A stretch of 64,000 bases of DNA, taken from DATCKG01 sp036562385. GTDB lineage: Bacteria; Bacillota; Sulfobacillia; Symbiobacteriales; Symbiobacteriaceae. The stretch covers positions 7,847-71,846 of the forward strand of contig DATCKG010000107.1 of NCBI GenBank assembly GCA_036562385.1. Reading direction: 5' to 3'. The notes under the pieces were generated by a model. That model saw only the letters and a program-made list of their open reading frames with translations, ran no database searches and was not told where the DNA came from. This document shows positions 44,202 through 53,791 of the stretch, in pieces. The translations under genes and the position numbers were made by a program. How positions within the stretch are numbered: the first letter of the stretch is position 1; each line of letters begins with the position of its first letter.

Positions 44202-45869
44202 TCATCCCACCAAACGGCGAATCCGGAAGCAAACACCCAGCAGGAGGCGCACCTCCGGATTGTCCAGGTTCATTCCGAGCAGTTTTTCGGCCTTCCGAAG
44301 GCGATAGCGCACGGTATTTCGGTGCAGGAAGAGGCGTTCTGCCACTCGCACGTGGTTCCCGTCTTCCTCGCAATAGGTCTCCAGGGTGCTTAGAAGCGCC
44401 GTGCCGTTCTCCTCGTCGTACGCCACCAGCGGGCCCAGGTGTTCCCGTGCGAAAGCGGCTAACTCGTCCGGGTCCATTCGATGGAGAAGGCGGTACAGCC
44501 CCAGGTCCTGCCACAGGGTGATGCTGCCGTTTCCCCAGACCCGCCGGCCGATCTCAAGGGCTTCACGGGCTTCCTGCCAGCTTCGGTGCAACTCGAGCAC
44601 ATCGGGACGAGGGTTGCCGATGCCGATGGAGACGGAAATGGCGGAACGCTGGGCGCAGAGGTCTTCCTGGATCCGTTCAGCCAGACGACGGACCTCCTGG
44701 TGCCACGCCTCAAGCCGGGACACATGCGGCAGCACGAGGATTCCCTCGGCGCGATACACGGCGATACTCTTTGGCGAAATGGCCTTCAGCAGGGTACGAA
44801 CAACATCAAACACTCTGCTCTTTACCTCTCCGATCAGTTCCAGGCGTGTCTCCTGGGCCAGTCCGTCGATTCGGATCAGCATGGTTCCGTATTTGTCCGT
44901 AAGGTCCCAGCCGAAGTACCTGGCCCGCTGCTCGGCAATATCCCGTCGGGAGATGCGGCCGGCAAGCAGATCGTCGACGAAGTCGCGGGCCAGGCGCCCC
45001 TGCGCTTCCTGCACCGCCCGGTCCTTGACCATTTCCAGGGCGACCAATGTGGCTGCTTGCTCGGCTGCCACAATCTCCAGGTCGCCCAGGGGGCGATTGC
45101 TCTCCAGAATGCAGACATAGCCTTCCAACTGATTGTCAATCAGAATCGGGCCTATGACGCGCTTGCGATCCCCTTCGACCAGGGGCTCCAGCCTCAGCGG
45201 TTTCCTCTCTTCAGCCAACCGCTTGAGGAAGCCCAAATCCTCCAGTTTCTTGTAGGTTTCCGGAGGACTGCCGCCCAGACTCAGGGTCATCAGCCTGGTG
45301 GGGTCCAGGGTTCCATCGTGGGAGGATGCGCCAAGGAGACGGAGGTTGCGGTCTTCAATGGTGACTGGGTTGCCCACCAGACGGGCCAACGTCTCCGCAA
45401 TGGCGCCGTAACCGCCACCTTCCAAGGCGACGCGGGTCAACTCCCGGTGAATCTCCTCCCCCTTGCGGAGCAGGGTGGCCTGGTGGTCCAGCAACGCTCT
45501 AACGATGGGGTCAATCATGTCGTGGCCGGAGACATGGGCCGGCCATTCAAACAGTGGCAGTGATCGAGCATTTGCCCGTTCGATCATCTCGGCCGGCAGT
45601 TGGTCGATGAACTGCCCTGTCTTGATAGCCAGAGCGGCCGCATTTCGATCGGCCAACTTGTCGATGAGGGCAATCAGCGCCTTTCGATCTTGGTGCAGGG
45701 CGTATCCGGTGGTGACAATCAACTCGCCACCCCGCATCCAGGGTGCAATATCCGGGACCTCCATGGTTGTCACAGACCTGACCTCCCGGTCGAGGCCTGC
45801 TTCTCCAGCACGAAGGGTAGCCAGGGAGAGCGCCCCCAGAGCCATCACGTCACGAACGGTAAGCGCCAC
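44202..45869 (-). CDS. PucR family transcriptional regulator
   Basis: 555 residues. I choose GTG 45869 (GGGAGGTGA upstream); upstream in-frame codons lack similarity. The N-terminal PucR domain (1-125) reads LTVRDVMALGALSLATLRAGEAGLDREVRSV and GGELIVTTGYAL. A GAF-like middle follows (about 150-290), then a CdaR-type GGDEF-like region (about 300-470), and the C-terminal HTH RVAERLFLHRNTVRYRLRKAEKLLG. Relatives activate purine, amino-acid or carboxylic-acid catabolic operons when the substrate is bound. It most likely controls the AroM-to-M29 operon just downstream. Confidence 0.88.
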   Translation of the reverse strand: MALTVRDVMALGALSLATLRAGEAGLDREVRSVTTMEVPDIAPWMRGGELIVTTGYALHQDRKALIALIDKLADRNAAALAIKTGQFIDQLPAEMIERANARSLPLFEWPAHVSGHDMIDPIVRALLDHQATLLRKGEEIHRELTRVALEGGGYGAIAETLARLVGNPVTIEDRNLRLLGASSHDGTLDPTRLMTLSLGGSPPETYKKLEDLGFLKRLAEERKPLRLEPLVEGDRKRVIGPILIDNQLEGYVCILESNRPLGDLEIVAAEQAATLVALEMVKDRAVQEAQGRLARDFVDDLLAGRISRRDIAEQRARYFGWDLTDKYGTMLIRIDGLAQETRLELIGEVKSRVFDVVRTLLKAISPKSIAVYRAEGILVLPHVSRLEAWHQEVRRLAERIQEDLCAQRSAISVSIGIGNPRPDVLELHRSWQEAREALEIGRRVWGNGSITLWQDLGLYRLLHRMDPDELAAFAREHLGPLVAYDEENGTALLSTLETYCEEDGNHVRVAERLFLHRNTVRYRLRKAEKLLGMNLDNPEVRLLLGVCFRIRRLVG

Positions 45870-46070
45870 CGTCTCACCTCCCGCGAGCAAAATTGGACAC
45901 AGACCCATCCCATCGGTTGGGCCACTGCGTTGAGCCACCGCCTCGTGGTTTTCGGGGAAGTCTGGAGTCATACCCTTCGTCCGTGACGTGTGCACGCAGT
46001 CTTATTAATTGTCAAATTAACTAGGTACGCTACAGACTGCAAGATGGCGGCAAGAAGTCTCTGATGCGCA

Positions 46071-46134
46071 AACAAAAAGTGCTCCCCTTAGCAGGGAGGA
46101 GCAGGGCAGCCCCGCCACACCTGGCGGGGCTGCC
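46071..46134 (-). terminator. Tandem hairpins ending the yyaL unit
   Basis: On the leftward strand GGCAGCCCCGCCA/TGGCGGGGCTGCC (13-bp stem) is followed by TGCTCC...GGAGCA and CTTTTTGTTT. Two hairpins in series before a T tract. Confidence 0.8.
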
Positions 46135-46216
46135 TGAGTCGTCGGCTTCCACTTGACACCATAGCCGCTCGGGGCGTGTGCCTTGTTGATGATCATCGGG
46201 CGGGGTTCGGCCCTGG

Positions 46217-48268
46217 TCAGGGATTCGCAAGGTATGCCCTGGCCTCTTCCCAGGAGGTAAGCGGCGGGGAACAGGTGAAGTTCCGGCAGACGTAGATGGT
46301 GGGGTGATGATCCTTCGGCATCTTTCCAGCCCAGATGGGCACGTCTGACCGTGGGCTGTCTGTCCGGGTCAGTACCAGATTGGGCACGTAGAGGCGGCCC
46401 AGTTCCTTCAGCCATTCCTCGGGTGCCGGTCCTACCAGCGTAACCTCCGTGGGACCGCTGAGGTAAAGATCCAGGGCCAGCAGCAGGGTGGCGCAGGCGC
46501 CCGGCATCCGCTCCATCTGCTGGCGGTGGGCCCGGAAGACGGCCTCGGGAATCTCCCGGAAGGTATCGTCACCTGTAAAGGGGAGCAGGCGCAGGAGCGT
46601 CATGACGGCTACGCCGGTGCCGGAGGGGGTTGACCCGTCGGAGGTGTCGCGGGGGCGGTGCAGCAATGGTTCGCCGTCGGCCGGGGTGAGGTGGAAGGCG
46701 CCGCTGCCATCGTAGAAGCGGCGGATCGTTTCCCGGGCCAGGCGGTTGGCCTCCTGCAGATGCTTCTCGTCAAAGGTGGCCTCGTACAGGTCCAGCAGGG
46801 CAGCGGCCATGAAGGCGTAGTCCTCCAGAAAGCCCGGTATGCCGGACTGCCCGTCCCGGAACCGCCTGAGCAGGCCGCCTTTGCCGTCCGTGAGCCGCTG
46901 CAGGATAAACTGCGCAGCCTTTTCGGCGGCTTCGGTGTAGCGGGGTTCCCGGAAAATCCGCCCGGCCCGGGCCAGGGCGGAGATCATCAGGGCATTCCAG
47001 GCAGTAAGGACCTTTTCATCCCGAAAGGGCGGTACCCGCCGCTGCCGGTAGGCGAGCATTTTCCGGCGACCCTCTTCGAGGCGCCGGCCTACCTCCGCCT
47101 CGGACAGCCCGAACTGCCGGGCCAGTTCCTCCGGCGTGGCCGCCACATGCAGCACCGTCTTGCCCGTCGCCTCGAAGTTGCCCTCTGGGGTGACGCCGTA
47201 GTACCGGCACATCAGGTCTGCCAGGTCGGGGCCCACTGCCGCCTCTACATCGGCCGGGTCGAAGAGGAAATACTTGCCCTCCTCGCCCTCCGAGTCGGCA
47301 TCGGTGGTAGAGTAGAAGGCCCCCTCCGGATGGGTCATCTCCCGCAGCACGTACTCCAGCGTTTCCAACGCGATGCGCCGGAACAGGGGGTCACCGGTAA
47401 GCTGCCAGGCCTGGAGATAGACCGGCGGGAGGAGTGCATTGTCGTAAAGCATCTTTTCGAAATGAGGCACGGCCCAGCGTTCATCCACGGAATAGCGGTG
47501 AAAGCCGCCCCCCAGTTGGTCGTAGATGCCCCCTTCGCCCATTTTCCGGAGGGTGAGGGTGACCCGCTCCAGGGCCAGGTTATCGCCGGTGCGGCGGTGG
47601 TGGCGAAGGAGCAGTTCCAGGCAGGCGGTGTTGGGGAACTTGGGCGCTCCGCCGAAACCGCCGTGGACCGGGTCCGTACGCCTCAGCAGGGCTCGTCCGG
47701 CGTGGGTGAGGGTCTCCGCGTCCGGCAGGTTCGGATCCGGCGGCACCAGGGAATCGACCCGGGCGATGGCCTGGCTCCAGTTTTCGGAAACGCGTACAAC
47801 CTCCTCCGGTTTTTCCTGCCACGCACGGGCCAGGGCCAGAAGTAGTTGTCGAAATCCCGGCCGGCCGTAGCGTTCGTTGGGGGGAAAGTAGGTCCCCACG
47901 TAAAAGGGTTTCTGTTCCGGCGTAAGCCAGACCGACAGCGGCCATCCGCCCCCGCCGGTCACCAGCTGGCAAATGGTCTGGTAAAGATGATCCAGGTCAG
48001 GTCGCTCCTCACGGTCCACCTTGATGCAGACGAAGTGCTTGTTCAGGATGGCGGCGATGTCCGGGTCGGAAAAGGACTCCCGCTCCATGACGTGGCACCA
48101 GTGGCACGCGGCATAGCCGATGCTCAGGAAGATGGGTTTCTGTTCCGCTTTGGCTTTCTGCAGAGCCTCTTCTCCCCAGGGATACCAGTCCACCGGGTTA
48201 TAGGCATGCTGCTGGAGATATGGCGATGCCTCGTGGATGAGGCGATTGGGTTGGCGGATCTCCCCCAT
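46217..48268 (-). CDS. yyaL: Thioredoxin-domain protein, DUF255/YyaL (Spata20-like)
   Basis: 683 residues. The N-terminal thioredoxin-like DUF255 domain (1-165) has ASPYLQQHAYNPVDWYPWGEEA and the redox motif CHWC in GYAACHWCHVME. The rest is an (alpha/alpha)6 barrel like those of six-hairpin glycosidases, with LGGGFHRYSVDERWAVPHFEKMLYDNA. It is widespread from bacteria to animals with no firmly established function. ATG with GGGAGG upstream. Monocistronic. Confidence 0.92.
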   Translation of the reverse strand: MGEIRQPNRLIHEASPYLQQHAYNPVDWYPWGEEALQKAKAEQKPIFLSIGYAACHWCHVMERESFSDPDIAAILNKHFVCIKVDREERPDLDHLYQTICQLVTGGGGWPLSVWLTPEQKPFYVGTYFPPNERYGRPGFRQLLLALARAWQEKPEEVVRVSENWSQAIARVDSLVPPDPNLPDAETLTHAGRALLRRTDPVHGGFGGAPKFPNTACLELLLRHHRRTGDNLALERVTLTLRKMGEGGIYDQLGGGFHRYSVDERWAVPHFEKMLYDNALLPPVYLQAWQLTGDPLFRRIALETLEYVLREMTHPEGAFYSTTDADSEGEEGKYFLFDPADVEAAVGPDLADLMCRYYGVTPEGNFEATGKTVLHVAATPEELARQFGLSEAEVGRRLEEGRRKMLAYRQRRVPPFRDEKVLTAWNALMISALARAGRIFREPRYTEAAEKAAQFILQRLTDGKGGLLRRFRDGQSGIPGFLEDYAFMAAALLDLYEATFDEKHLQEANRLARETIRRFYDGSGAFHLTPADGEPLLHRPRDTSDGSTPSGTGVAVMTLLRLLPFTGDDTFREIPEAVFRAHRQQMERMPGACATLLLALDLYLSGPTEVTLVGPAPEEWLKELGRLYVPNLVLTRTDSPRSDVPIWAGKMPKDHHPTIYVCRNFTCSPPLTSWEEARAYLANP

Positions 48269-48378
48269 GGGATCAACCTCCCTTTTGCCGCCGGGGGATA
48301 TGGTCTGCCAGGCACGGTGGCCCGGAGACGTTGGCTACCTATAGTATCAGCAAGCGCTTTTTCTCTCCATGCCCGCCG

Positions 48379-48498
48379 CTTGACGCAGTCGGACGTTTTG
48401 TGTTTTTGAGACGAAAGGGTACACAGACGAGTAACGGGCTCCACGCAGCCCGTCGCGCTCCCAAGTCTTGGTCGGAGGCCGTCAGGCCTCCGGTTTCT
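48379..48498 (+). ncRNA. Leader or small RNA ending in a strong terminator ahead of the gluconate operon
   Basis: In the 397-bp gap 48269-48665, a TTGACG (48379) precedes three hairpins: ACGGGCT/AGCCCGT (48434-48453); CTCCCAA with TTGG...GAG (48458-48477); and CGGAGGCC/GGCCTCCG (48473-48492), followed by GTTTCTTTTTTG. The second and third share GGAG, so they exclude each other, as in an attenuator. The terminator faces the regulator gene 170 bp on. No known riboswitch signature recognised. ACGTTTTGT at 48393 and its inverse at 48599 could be operator halves. Confidence 0.45.
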
Positions 48499-48665
48499 TT
48501 TTTGTTGGGGGCCATCCTTACGATTTGATCTGATTTGTGATCTGCTGAGTTGCCAAAAGTACTATTGCGTTCCCGAAATGAATACGGGTAAAGTGGAGAC
48601 AAAACGTTCCTCCGTAAACAACAGTCAAAGACGAAAACATTTTTCACCAAAGGGGGCAGTGAACG

Positions 48666-49526
48666 GTGGAGCGCAGCAGTGAGCCCGGCGGGTGTCTTCA
48701 TCGTCTCCGCAGCATTCTTGACACCCTCAAACATGCCGAGCGGCGGGCGGCAGAGTACATCCTCCGGCAGCCCCACGAGATCATTCACCTGTCCATCAGT
48801 GAACTGGCCGAACGCTGTGGCGCCAGCGAGACGACCATCTTCCGGCTTTGCCGACGGCTCGGTTTCTCCGGATACCAGGGCATGAAGATCTCCCTGGCCC
48901 GGGACTTGGTGGAACCGCTGGCTCTGATTCACGAAGAGGTCATAGAGGGAGACAGCCCCTGGGCGGTCACCCAAAAAGTGTTTCAGTCTACCATGCGGAG
49001 CCTGGCGGACACCTTGAAAGTCCTGTCACCTCAGGAGCTGGAACGGGCGGCTTCTGTCTTTGTCAAGGCTCGTAAGGTGGAGTTTTACGGGGTAGGCGGC
49101 TCCGGGATCGTGGCACTGGACGCGATGCACAAGTTCATGCGCACCGGGTTGCTGTGCGCCGCCTACACCGACCCTCACCTGCAGGTGATGAGTGCCTCGC
49201 TGCTGGGTCCGGAGGACGTGGCCGTGGGGATTTCTCACTCAGGGAGCAGCAAGGACACGGTGGAGGCCCTGGAGGTCGCGAAAAAGGCAGGAGCCACCAC
49301 GGTGGCCATCACCGACAAGGCCCGCTCGCCCATCGTGAAAGTGGCGGACATCGTGCTTTGTACCGCCTCCGCTGAAACCGGGTTCCGTACCGAGGCCATG
49401 GCTTCCCGCGTGTGCCAGCTCGCCATTATCGACAGTCTCTTCGTCGCCGTAGGGCTCGCCCGGAAGGAGGCCACGCTGGCCAGCGTCCAGCGTGTCCGGG
49501 AAGCGATCGCCCTGAAGCGGTATTAG
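48666..49526 (+). CDS. MurR/RpiR family transcriptional regulator
   Basis: 286 residues from GTG. The N-terminal HTH (10-85) reads LKHAERRAAEYILRQP and ISELAERCGASETTIFRLCRRLGFSGYQGMK. The C-terminal SIS domain (125-265) has VEFYGVGGSGIVALDA and VAVGISHSGSSKDTVEA, which bind a phosphorylated sugar. Position directly before gluconokinase, gluconate permease and 6-phosphogluconate dehydrogenase suggests it senses gluconate-6-phosphate and controls this operon. Confidence 0.92.
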   Translation: MERSSEPGGCLHRLRSILDTLKHAERRAAEYILRQPHEIIHLSISELAERCGASETTIFRLCRRLGFSGYQGMKISLARDLVEPLALIHEEVIEGDSPWAVTQKVFQSTMRSLADTLKVLSPQELERAASVFVKARKVEFYGVGGSGIVALDAMHKFMRTGLLCAAYTDPHLQVMSASLLGPEDVAVGISHSGSSKDTVEALEVAKKAGATTVAITDKARSPIVKVADIVLCTASAETGFRTEAMASRVCQLAIIDSLFVAVGLARKEATLASVQRVREAIALKRY

Positions 49527-49563
49527 CGTGCAGACGACCGACCCGAATCCGGAGGTGCGCAGG

Positions 49564-51087
49564 ATGTATGTGATCGGAGCCGATATCGGCACCACCAGTG
49601 CCAAGGCGATCCTCTTCGACCTGGATGGGCGCATTGTGGCCAGCCACAGCGTCGAGTACCCTCTCTACACCCCACGTCCGGGCTGGGCAGAGCAGGACCC
49701 GGTGGAGATCCTCGAGGCGGTGGTTCAAAGCATCCGGGAGACGGTGGCCGCGGCCAGAGTCGACCCGGCTCAGGTGGCGGCGGTAGGTTTCTCCAGTGCC
49801 ATGCACAGCCTGATTCCCCTGGACGGTCAGTTCCAGCCCCTCGGTCGGGCTCTCATCTGGGCCGACAACCGGGCCGCCGAGCAGGCGAATCGAATCAAGC
49901 GGGAAATGGGCGGTCACGAGATCTACCGGCGGACCGGGACCCCAATCCATCCCATGTCCCCGCTGACAAAGTTGCTGTGGATCAAGGAGCAACAGCCGGA
50001 CCTCTTCCAGCGAGCCCGGTATTGGGCGGGACTGAAAGAGTTCGTGCTGCACCGGCTCACCGGCCAGTGGGTGATGGATATCGGCCTGGCCTCCGCTACC
50101 GGTCTTTTCAACTTGGAGCGGCTGGACTGGGATGAGGAGGCCCTCGCCCTGACCGGGGTACGTCGGGAGCAACTGCCCAACCCGGTGGATACCACCCACG
50201 TTCTCCGGGGCGTAAAGCCGGATTATGCCCGGGCGATGGGCCTGCCGGCGGGGGTGGTGCTGGTGGCGGGTGCGGGGGATGGCACCCTTTCAAACCTCGG
50301 CACCGGCGCGATTGAGCGGGGGGTGGTGGCAGCCACCATCGGGACATCGGGCGCCATCCGGCAGGTGACAAACAGGCCGGTGACAGACCCCAGCGGCCGG
50401 ACCTTCTGTTATGCCCTGACCCGAAATCACTGGGTGGTCGGCGGTGCCATCTCCAACGGTGGCATCGTCCTGCGCTGGTTCCGGGACAACTTTGCCGGAG
50501 AGGAGAAGACCGTTGCCCGCCTGCTGGGGGAAGATCCCTATGATGTGATCACGCGGTATGCAGCCCGGGTCGAACCAGGAGCCGGTGGCTTGATCTTGCT
50601 TCCTTTTCTCAGCGGGGAGCGGGCGCCATACTGGAATGCCAACGCCCGAGGCGTGCTCTTCGGACTGGCCCTCCACCACACCCGGGCGCACATGGCCCGG
50701 GCCGTCCTGGAGTCGGTGATCTACGCCATGTACAGCGTCCATCAGGCGTTGGAGGAGCAGGCCGGGCCCAGCGTGGAGATCCGGGCCACCGGTGGCTTTG
50801 CCCGGTCGCCTCTGTGGCTGCAGATCATGGCGGACGTCTTCGGGCGGGAAGTGGTGGTGGCCGAGAGCCATGAGAGTTCCTGTCTGGGTGCCGCGGTGCT
50901 GGCCATGGTCGGGACGGACCTGGTCCCGGGCCTCCAGGTGGTGCATCGGATGGTCCGTACCCGGGAGCGGCGGATGCCGAACCCGTCGGCCCATGCGGTC
51001 TATCAGGAGTTGTTCTCGCTCTATCAGCAGGTCTACCGCCAGACCGAACAGGCCATGGATGCGATTGCCGCTTTCCAGCGCCGCTGA
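49564..51087 (+). CDS. gntK: Gluconokinase (FGGY family)
   Basis: 507 residues from ATG 49564 (GGAGGTGCGCAGG upstream; a GTG at 49528 is less likely). Domain I starts VIGADIGTTSAKAILFDLDG (ATP site) with GWAEQDP; the substrate region is SAMHSLIPLD and WADNRA. Domain II has GTIGTSGAIRQV, LPFLSGERAPYWNANARGVLFG and RATGGFARSPLWLQIMADVFG. It makes 6-phosphogluconate from gluconate. The following permease and dehydrogenase support the substrate. Confidence 0.93.
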   Translation: MYVIGADIGTTSAKAILFDLDGRIVASHSVEYPLYTPRPGWAEQDPVEILEAVVQSIRETVAAARVDPAQVAAVGFSSAMHSLIPLDGQFQPLGRALIWADNRAAEQANRIKREMGGHEIYRRTGTPIHPMSPLTKLLWIKEQQPDLFQRARYWAGLKEFVLHRLTGQWVMDIGLASATGLFNLERLDWDEEALALTGVRREQLPNPVDTTHVLRGVKPDYARAMGLPAGVVLVAGAGDGTLSNLGTGAIERGVVAATIGTSGAIRQVTNRPVTDPSGRTFCYALTRNHWVVGGAISNGGIVLRWFRDNFAGEEKTVARLLGEDPYDVITRYAARVEPGAGGLILLPFLSGERAPYWNANARGVLFGLALHHTRAHMARAVLESVIYAMYSVHQALEEQAGPSVEIRATGGFARSPLWLQIMADVFGREVVVAESHESSCLGAAVLAMVGTDLVPGLQVVHRMVRTRERRMPNPSAHAVYQELFSLYQQVYRQTEQAMDAIAAFQRR

Positions 51088-51208
51088 GGCGCTGTGAAGT
51101 CAGGATCCGCCACAGGGGGTGGGATATCGGGAAATTCTGGGCCCATCTCACCGCGCCGGCCCTCACCATAAGTACCCTGCGATACATTGCGAAACGGAGG
51201 AAGGGAGA

Positions 51209-52558
51209 ATGTCTCTGCTTTGGATCGCAGTACTGGGCATCGTCGCACTCCTGGTCCTAGTAATCGTCTTCCGGCTCCAAGCGTTCGTTGCACTCCTCCT
51301 GGTCTCGCTGGGCGTAGGCATTGCCGCAGGCATGCCTGCGGATGATGTGATCAAGTCGATCCAGAACGGGATGGGCTCCACCCTGGGCTTCATCGCCGTC
51401 GTGGTCGGCCTGGGTTCGATGTTCGGTGCCATGCTGGAGGAGACCGGTGGCGCCCAGAGGTTGGCCAAGACGCTCGTCAACAAGTTGGGGCAGGATCGGG
51501 CATCCTGGGCCATGGCCGTTACGGGCTTTCTGGTCTCGATTCCGGTCTTCTTTGACGTGGGCTTCATCATCCTGGTGCCCCTGGTCTACAGCTTGGCCCG
51601 GGCCACGAAGCGTTCCACCCTCTACTACGCCATCCCGCTGCTGGCCGGCCTGGCCGTGACCCACGCCTTCGTGCCGCCCACTCCTGGTCCGGTGGCGGTA
51701 GCCGAGGTGCTGAAGGCCGACCTCGGAAAGGTCGTCCTCTACGGGATGCTGGCCGGCATTCCGACCGCCATCGTGGCGGGCCCGCTCTTTGGCCGGTATA
51801 TTGCCAATCGGATCCACCTGAACGTCCCGGACTGGGTGGAAGTTGGCAAGGATGAACTTCCGGAGGAAAAGTTGCCGAGCTTCGGCCTCGTGGTCTCGCT
51901 GATTCTCCTGCCGATTACCCTTATCGTTGCCGGTTCCTTCGCGAACCTGGCGGCCAAGCCCCTGACCGCACAGAACCTGCCCGTGCCGTTCCTTTACAAG
52001 GCCCTCGGTTTCCTGGGCCACCCCTTTACGGCCTTGATCATCGCCACCCTGCTGGCCTTCTACACTCTGGGCACCATGCGGGGGCTCACCCTTGATGCAG
52101 TCCAGAAGATCGCAACCAAATCCCTGGGTCCGGCGGGCCTCATTATCCTGGTCACCGGTGCCGGCGGCGTCTTCAAGCAGGTGCTGATCGACTCCAAGAT
52201 CGGCGATGTCATGGCCCAGTCGATGGGGCAGCTCGGGCTTTCCCCCATCATCCTGGCTTTCCTGATCGCATCGGTGGTGCGGATCGCTCAGGGTTCGGCC
52301 ACGGTGGCGATGATGACCGCAGCCGGCTTCATGGCGCCGATCCTGACCGCCTTCCCCAACGTCGATCCGGCCTGGGTGACGATTTCCATCGCCGCAGGCG
52401 CCACCATCTGCTCGCACGTCAACGACTCCGGCTTCTGGCTGGTGAAGCAGTACCTGGGCATGGACGAGAAGACCACCTTCAAGACCTGGACAGTCATGGA
52501 GACCATTATCGCCGTGGTGGGCGTCAGTTGCGTGCTGATTTTCAGCCTGTTCATCTAG
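51209..52558 (+). CDS. gntP: GntP family gluconate:H+ symporter
   Basis: 449 residues from ATG 51209 behind GGAGGAAGGGAG. About 12-14 membrane segments. Family motifs include GIAAGMPADDVIKSIQNGMGSTLGFIAVVVGLGSMFGAMLEE, FVPPTPGPVAVAE, SVVRIAQGSATVAMMTAAG and CSHVNDSGFWLVKQYLGM. It imports gluconate or a related aldonate. It lies between gluconokinase and a terminated hairpin ahead of gnd. Confidence 0.93.
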   Translation: MSLLWIAVLGIVALLVLVIVFRLQAFVALLLVSLGVGIAAGMPADDVIKSIQNGMGSTLGFIAVVVGLGSMFGAMLEETGGAQRLAKTLVNKLGQDRASWAMAVTGFLVSIPVFFDVGFIILVPLVYSLARATKRSTLYYAIPLLAGLAVTHAFVPPTPGPVAVAEVLKADLGKVVLYGMLAGIPTAIVAGPLFGRYIANRIHLNVPDWVEVGKDELPEEKLPSFGLVVSLILLPITLIVAGSFANLAAKPLTAQNLPVPFLYKALGFLGHPFTALIIATLLAFYTLGTMRGLTLDAVQKIATKSLGPAGLIILVTGAGGVFKQVLIDSKIGDVMAQSMGQLGLSPIILAFLIASVVRIAQGSATVAMMTAAGFMAPILTAFPNVDPAWVTISIAAGATICSHVNDSGFWLVKQYLGMDEKTTFKTWTVMETIIAVVGVSCVLIFSLFI

Positions 52559-52578
52559 TCCATTCGTAGACACTTGTA

Positions 52579-52613
52579 GGGGGTGGTCCTGCTAAGAGGC
52601 CAGGGTCACCCCC
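52579..52613 (+). terminator. Hairpin after gntP
   Basis: GGGGGTG-GT-CCTG pairs with CAGG-GT-CACCCCC as a nested stem; the following sequence AATCTAATTTATTTTA is T-rich. It would reduce read-through into gnd. Confidence 0.72.
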
Positions 52614-52681
52614 GAATCTAATTTATTTTAAAGAAAACGGCTTCGATCCACTTTGCCAAGGCATAAGGAGATGGTATCAGG

Positions 52682-53593
52682 ATGGCAGCAAACCAGTACG
52701 GCGTCATTGGGCTTGGCCGCATGGGCGGAGCCCTGGTACGGAATTTGATCCGGGCCGGACACCGGGCCGTGGTCTACGATGTCAATCCGGAAAGTGTACA
52801 GGAACTGGTGAAGGCGGGCGCGACCGGAGCATCCAGTCTGGCGGAACTGGCGGCGGCACTGGGACGGCCGCGCGTGATCTGGATGATGGTGCCGGCCGGA
52901 GATCCGGTGGATCAGGTGATTGCCGAACTGACCCCGCATTTGGAACCCGGGGACGTGCTGATCGACGGCGGCAACTCCTTCTTCCGGGACTCGATCCGCC
53001 GGGCGGAGGCGTTGCGGGCGCGCGGGATCCGCTTCCTGGACTGCGGCACCAGCGGCGGAATCGAGGGAGCCCTTCAGGGCCTCTGTCTCATGGTCGGGGG
53101 AGATCCGGAAGCGTACCGGCTGGCGGAACCGCTCTTCGCTGCTATTGCGCAGCCCGGCGGATACGGGTATGTGGGTCCCAGTGGCGCGGGCCATTTTGTG
53201 AAGATGGTTCACAATGCCATCGAGTACGGCATGTTGGAAGCCATCGGCGAGGGGTTTGAACTGCTGGCCAAGGGGCCGTATTCGCTGGACCTGGCGCAAG
53301 TGGCCCGGCTTTGGACCAACGGCAGCGTGATCCGGGGGTGGCTGATGGAACTGACCGCCCGAGTGCTGGCGCGGGATCCGAAGCTGGAGGGAATTGCCGG
53401 GGTGATTGGCGGCGGTGATACCGGATCCTGGGCCATCGAAGAGGCCTGGAAGGCCGGAGTGCCGCTGCCCGCCATCGCCATGAGTTATGCCATGCGGCTT
53501 CGGTCCCGACAGGCGGAGACCTTTGCGGGCATGGTGGTGGCCGCGCTCCGTCACGAGTTCGGGGGCCATGCGGTGTTCCCGGCCGGGGAGTAG
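52682..53593 (+). CDS. gnd: 6-phosphogluconate dehydrogenase (decarboxylating), short form
   Basis: 303 residues, the short single-domain form (YqeC/GndA-like) rather than the 470-residue enzyme. Cofactor loop GVIGLGRMGGALVRNLIRAGH (6-26) with an Asp after the second strand (YDVNPES), which favours NAD over NADP. Substrate/catalytic motifs are DGGNSFF, CGTSGGIEGA, GAGHFVKMVHNAIEYG (Lys and Asn) and the C-terminal RHEFGGH. It converts 6-phosphogluconate to ribulose-5-phosphate and CO2, completing gluconate use begun by gntK/gntP. Confidence 0.92.
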   Translation: MAANQYGVIGLGRMGGALVRNLIRAGHRAVVYDVNPESVQELVKAGATGASSLAELAAALGRPRVIWMMVPAGDPVDQVIAELTPHLEPGDVLIDGGNSFFRDSIRRAEALRARGIRFLDCGTSGGIEGALQGLCLMVGGDPEAYRLAEPLFAAIAQPGGYGYVGPSGAGHFVKMVHNAIEYGMLEAIGEGFELLAKGPYSLDLAQVARLWTNGSVIRGWLMELTARVLARDPKLEGIAGVIGGGDTGSWAIEEAWKAGVPLPAIAMSYAMRLRSRQAETFAGMVVAALRHEFGGHAVFPAGE

Positions 53594-53791
53594 AGCGACT
53601 TGTCCGCAGAATGCGGATTACCAGGGCTCGGAAAGATCATCCTGATAGCAAGAGGGTGAGATGCAGCGCAAGTCTGCCCGGATGACTGAAACCACCGTCC
53701 GATCTGTTCCCGTCTGTGCAGGTAGAAGGGGGCGTCGGGCTGGCGGATGCCGGGTGCCGCCCCCGGACCAATCAGGAGGAGGGTGCGCATC

